Assembly (NCBI GenBank): GCA_964498755.1
Contig: CAZCIB010000078.1
Span: 1 to 6,464, forward strand
Direction: 5' to 3'
Source of the DNA: RZZS01 sp964498755
GTDB taxonomy: Bacteria; Pseudomonadota; Alphaproteobacteria; Micavibrionales; Micavibrionaceae
DNA length: 6,464 bases
A model generated the notes under the pieces. The model saw only the letters and a program-made list of their open reading frames with translations. It was not told where the DNA came from and did no database searches. A program made the translations under genes and the position numbers. Of this stretch, positions 5,127-6,464 are shown one piece after another. Position 1 is the first letter of the stretch; each line of letters starts with the position of its first letter.

Positions 5127-5744
5127 ATGCGGAGTAAAAGCGCCAATATATTGCATGTCCCGCTAAAACTGGCCGGAAGACTGATAAGATCGTCTGATGA
5201 TCTTGTTCAGGTTCTGAGTCTGGCTTTGGCGCTGTTTTTTATCGGGACGCTAACGGGGCTTACCTGGAATCATTTCGCGGGGGGCAGCGATATTCCCGTG
5301 CGGAACTTCGGCGCAGCCGACAGAAAACAGGTGGAGGGGCGCTGGCGCGCGGAAATTCAGGGCGGAGAAGCGGCTTTTAGCGCTGGCGACGGTTTTTACC
5401 AGATTGTGCTTGTCACGAGTGGCAGTAATCTGCGCAGATATTCGCGCGGCGTCATTGAGGTTAACGGAGATTATCTGATTTTGAATCCCCGCCCGGATTT
5501 TGGGCCCCCACAAGATTCTGAAGGCCGTCATGTCAGTCTCGGAAGCGCGCGTTTTCCAATACAGGCGGTTCAGAAAGACGGGCGCCTGATCTGGCGGGAA
5601 GGACCGCTGGAAATGCTTCTGCCTGAAGAGATACAGAAAAACCCGGATTATTTTGATACGGAGAAGATGATAAAGCGCATGAAACTGCAAAATCCGCTTT
5701 TCAAACTCGTTGGTAAAGATTTTATAATTTGGGAGCCTGATTAA
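5127..5744 (+). CDS. Hypothetical single-pass membrane protein
   Basis: I do not recognise a family for this 205-residue protein. A basic N-terminal tail (R2, K4, K14, R18, R21) precedes one hydrophobic helix at about 27-47 (LVQVLSLALALFFIGTLTGL), predicting N-in, C-out insertion. The exported part appears beta-rich, starting with GRWRAEI at 71-77, and includes YQIVLVTSGS, RGVIEVNGDYLILNPRP and GRLIWREGPLEMLLP. The GxW opening and strand pattern recall lipocalin-like or copper-resistance-type beta barrels, but this is only an impression. ATG 5127 is preferred over the in-frame TTG at 5091 because it fits the promoter at 5091-5120; TTG 5151 is another possibility. It ends 30 bases before mutM. 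The gene may be an independent transcription unit, with mutM using its own promoter within the 3' end. Confidence 0.65.
   Translation: MRSKSANILHVPLKLAGRLIRSSDDLVQVLSLALALFFIGTLTGLTWNHFAGGSDIPVRNFGAADRKQVEGRWRAEIQGGEAAFSAGDGFYQIVLVTSGSNLRRYSRGVIEVNGDYLILNPRPDFGPPQDSEGRHVSLGSARFPIQAVQKDGRLIWREGPLEMLLPEEIQKNPDYFDTEKMIKRMKLQNPLFKLVGKDFIIWEPD
5700..5728 (+). promoter_or_regulatory. Candidate mutM promoter inside the 3' end of the preceding gene
   Basis: A perfect TATAAT (5723-5728) lies 17 bases after TTCAAA (5700-5705, four of six matches to the -35 consensus). Transcription would start near 5735 and give mutM a leader of about 40 bases. The boxes lie in coding sequence for the C-terminal residues FKLVGKDFII, so the hexamer may simply reflect codons, but spacing and location are right. 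Confidence 0.4.
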
Positions 5745-5774
5745 TCCCACTATTAGAAGTTGATAAAGAATCAA

Positions 5775-6464
5775 ATGCCCGAGCTTCCCGAAGTAGAGAC
5801 CGTCAGGCGCGCCTTATCGCTCGCGCTTGAGGGCGGCGTAATCAGGTCGGTCGAGATTCGCCGCAATGATCTGCGCATTCCCTTCCCGGAAAATCTGGCG
5901 GCGGCCATGCGCGAACAAAAGGTAAAAAGCGTTTTCCGTCGCGGAAAATACATCCTGATGGCGCTGGGAGACGGCCAGCATGTCGCGCTGCATCTTGGCA
6001 TGTCGGGGCGCGTTAGAATTATGGACGGGAAGGACTGGGCGGGACCGGCAAAACATGATCATTTTATAATCCATGCCGCAGACGGGAAAGTTGCCGCGCT
6101 GAATGACTCCAGGCGGTTCGGAATGGTTTTTCTGACAAGCGATGAATGGGAGGCGCATCCGGCATGGAATTCCATGGGCCCTGAGCCGTTGGATACAGGC
6201 TTTAGCGCCTCCGTTTTAAGGAAGCGTCTGGGGAAAAGCTCCCGGCCACTCAAGCTGGCTTTGCTGGATCAGCGCGTTGTCGCGGGGCTTGGAAATATTT
6301 ATGTCTGTGAAGCGCTGCACATGGCCGGACTTTCTCCTTTCAGCCCGGCGGGGGGCGTAAGCGCCGTGGAAAGCGAACGGCTTGTCAGCGCGATAAAGGA
6401 CGTTTTAAGTCGGGCAATTGACGCGGGCGGCAGCACGCTTCGGGATTATTCCCAGGCGAATGGA
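5775..6464 (+). CDS. mutM: Formamidopyrimidine-DNA glycosylase MutM (Fpg), 3' end cut by the window
   Basis: This is the bifunctional glycosylase and AP lyase that removes 8-oxoguanine and formamidopyrimidines in base excision repair. The first 230 codons are present. MPELPEVETV supplies the catalytic N-terminal Pro (exposed after Met removal) and the essential Glu3. Lys58 lies in RRGKYI, HLGMSG (73-78) carries the intercalating Met, and DSRRFG (111-116) supplies the void-filling Arg/Phe pair. The helix-two-turn-helix follows at about 166-188 (VVAGLGNIYVCEALHMAGL). The frame runs off the window at GGSTLRDYSQANG, just before where the C-terminal four-cysteine zinc finger should be. Ser112 replaces the Pro usual in NDPRRFG. 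ATG 5775 is fixed by the invariant N-terminus. Only a weak AAAGAA precedes it. Confidence 0.97.
   Translation, partial: MPELPEVETVRRALSLALEGGVIRSVEIRRNDLRIPFPENLAAAMREQKVKSVFRRGKYILMALGDGQHVALHLGMSGRVRIMDGKDWAGPAKHDHFIIHAADGKVAALNDSRRFGMVFLTSDEWEAHPAWNSMGPEPLDTGFSASVLRKRLGKSSRPLKLALLDQRVVAGLGNIYVCEALHMAGLSPFSPAGGVSAVESERLVSAIKDVLSRAIDAGGSTLRDYSQANG

Noticed and set aside
5250..5774. Minus-strand ORF of 174 codons opposite the membrane-protein gene
   Set aside because: Composition is low-complexity and shadow-like, no family is recognised, and the opposite strand gives a coherent membrane topology.

Overview
The window looks like a stretch of an alphaproteobacterial chromosome, with every gene on the + strand. 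The pointers are a MutM of alphaproteobacterial character, a membrane-segment-free chemoreceptor with two PAS-like repeats of a kind I associate with Rhodospirillales-type bacteria, and starts that seem to use leaderless or weak Shine-Dalgarno signals. This placement is inference; no rRNA or other decisive marker is present.

Left part (1-2301): probable end of a mobile genomic island. Positions 1-157 contain no gene I can support. A type IV toxin-antitoxin / abortive-infection pair follows, abiEi (272-1108) and abiEii (1105-2085), overlapping by ATGA. Two inverted repeats of the same design (158-174 and 230-252) lie in the AT-rich region upstream and are good candidates for AbiEi autoregulatory operators. 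A 46-codon ORF with a clear ribosome binding site (2105-2245) follows the toxin gene. It overlaps a cluster of short inverted and direct repeats (2177-2299).

Junction (2302-2349): the 3' part of a tRNA-Thr gene, from inside the anticodon stem through CCA, with no 5' half. This is the pattern left when a tyrosine integrase inserts an element into a tRNA gene. The simplest reading is that abiE and its flank are the terminal cargo of an island, that the nearby repeats may be recombinase or accessory-protein sites, and that an intact tRNA-Thr and perhaps the integrase lie outside the window to the left.

Right part (2350-6464): ordinary chromosomal genes. These are an outer-membrane lipoprotein with a C-terminal AMIN domain (2461-3402), a soluble double-PAS methyl-accepting protein (3515-5056), an unrecognised single-pass membrane protein (5127-5744), and the start of mutM/fpg (5775 to the window end), which encodes the 8-oxoguanine DNA glycosylase. 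Promoter-like sequences suggest leaderless or near-leaderless transcripts for 5127 and 2461, and a mutM promoter inside the end of the preceding gene. No convincing intrinsic terminator, CRISPR array or complete insertion sequence was seen.
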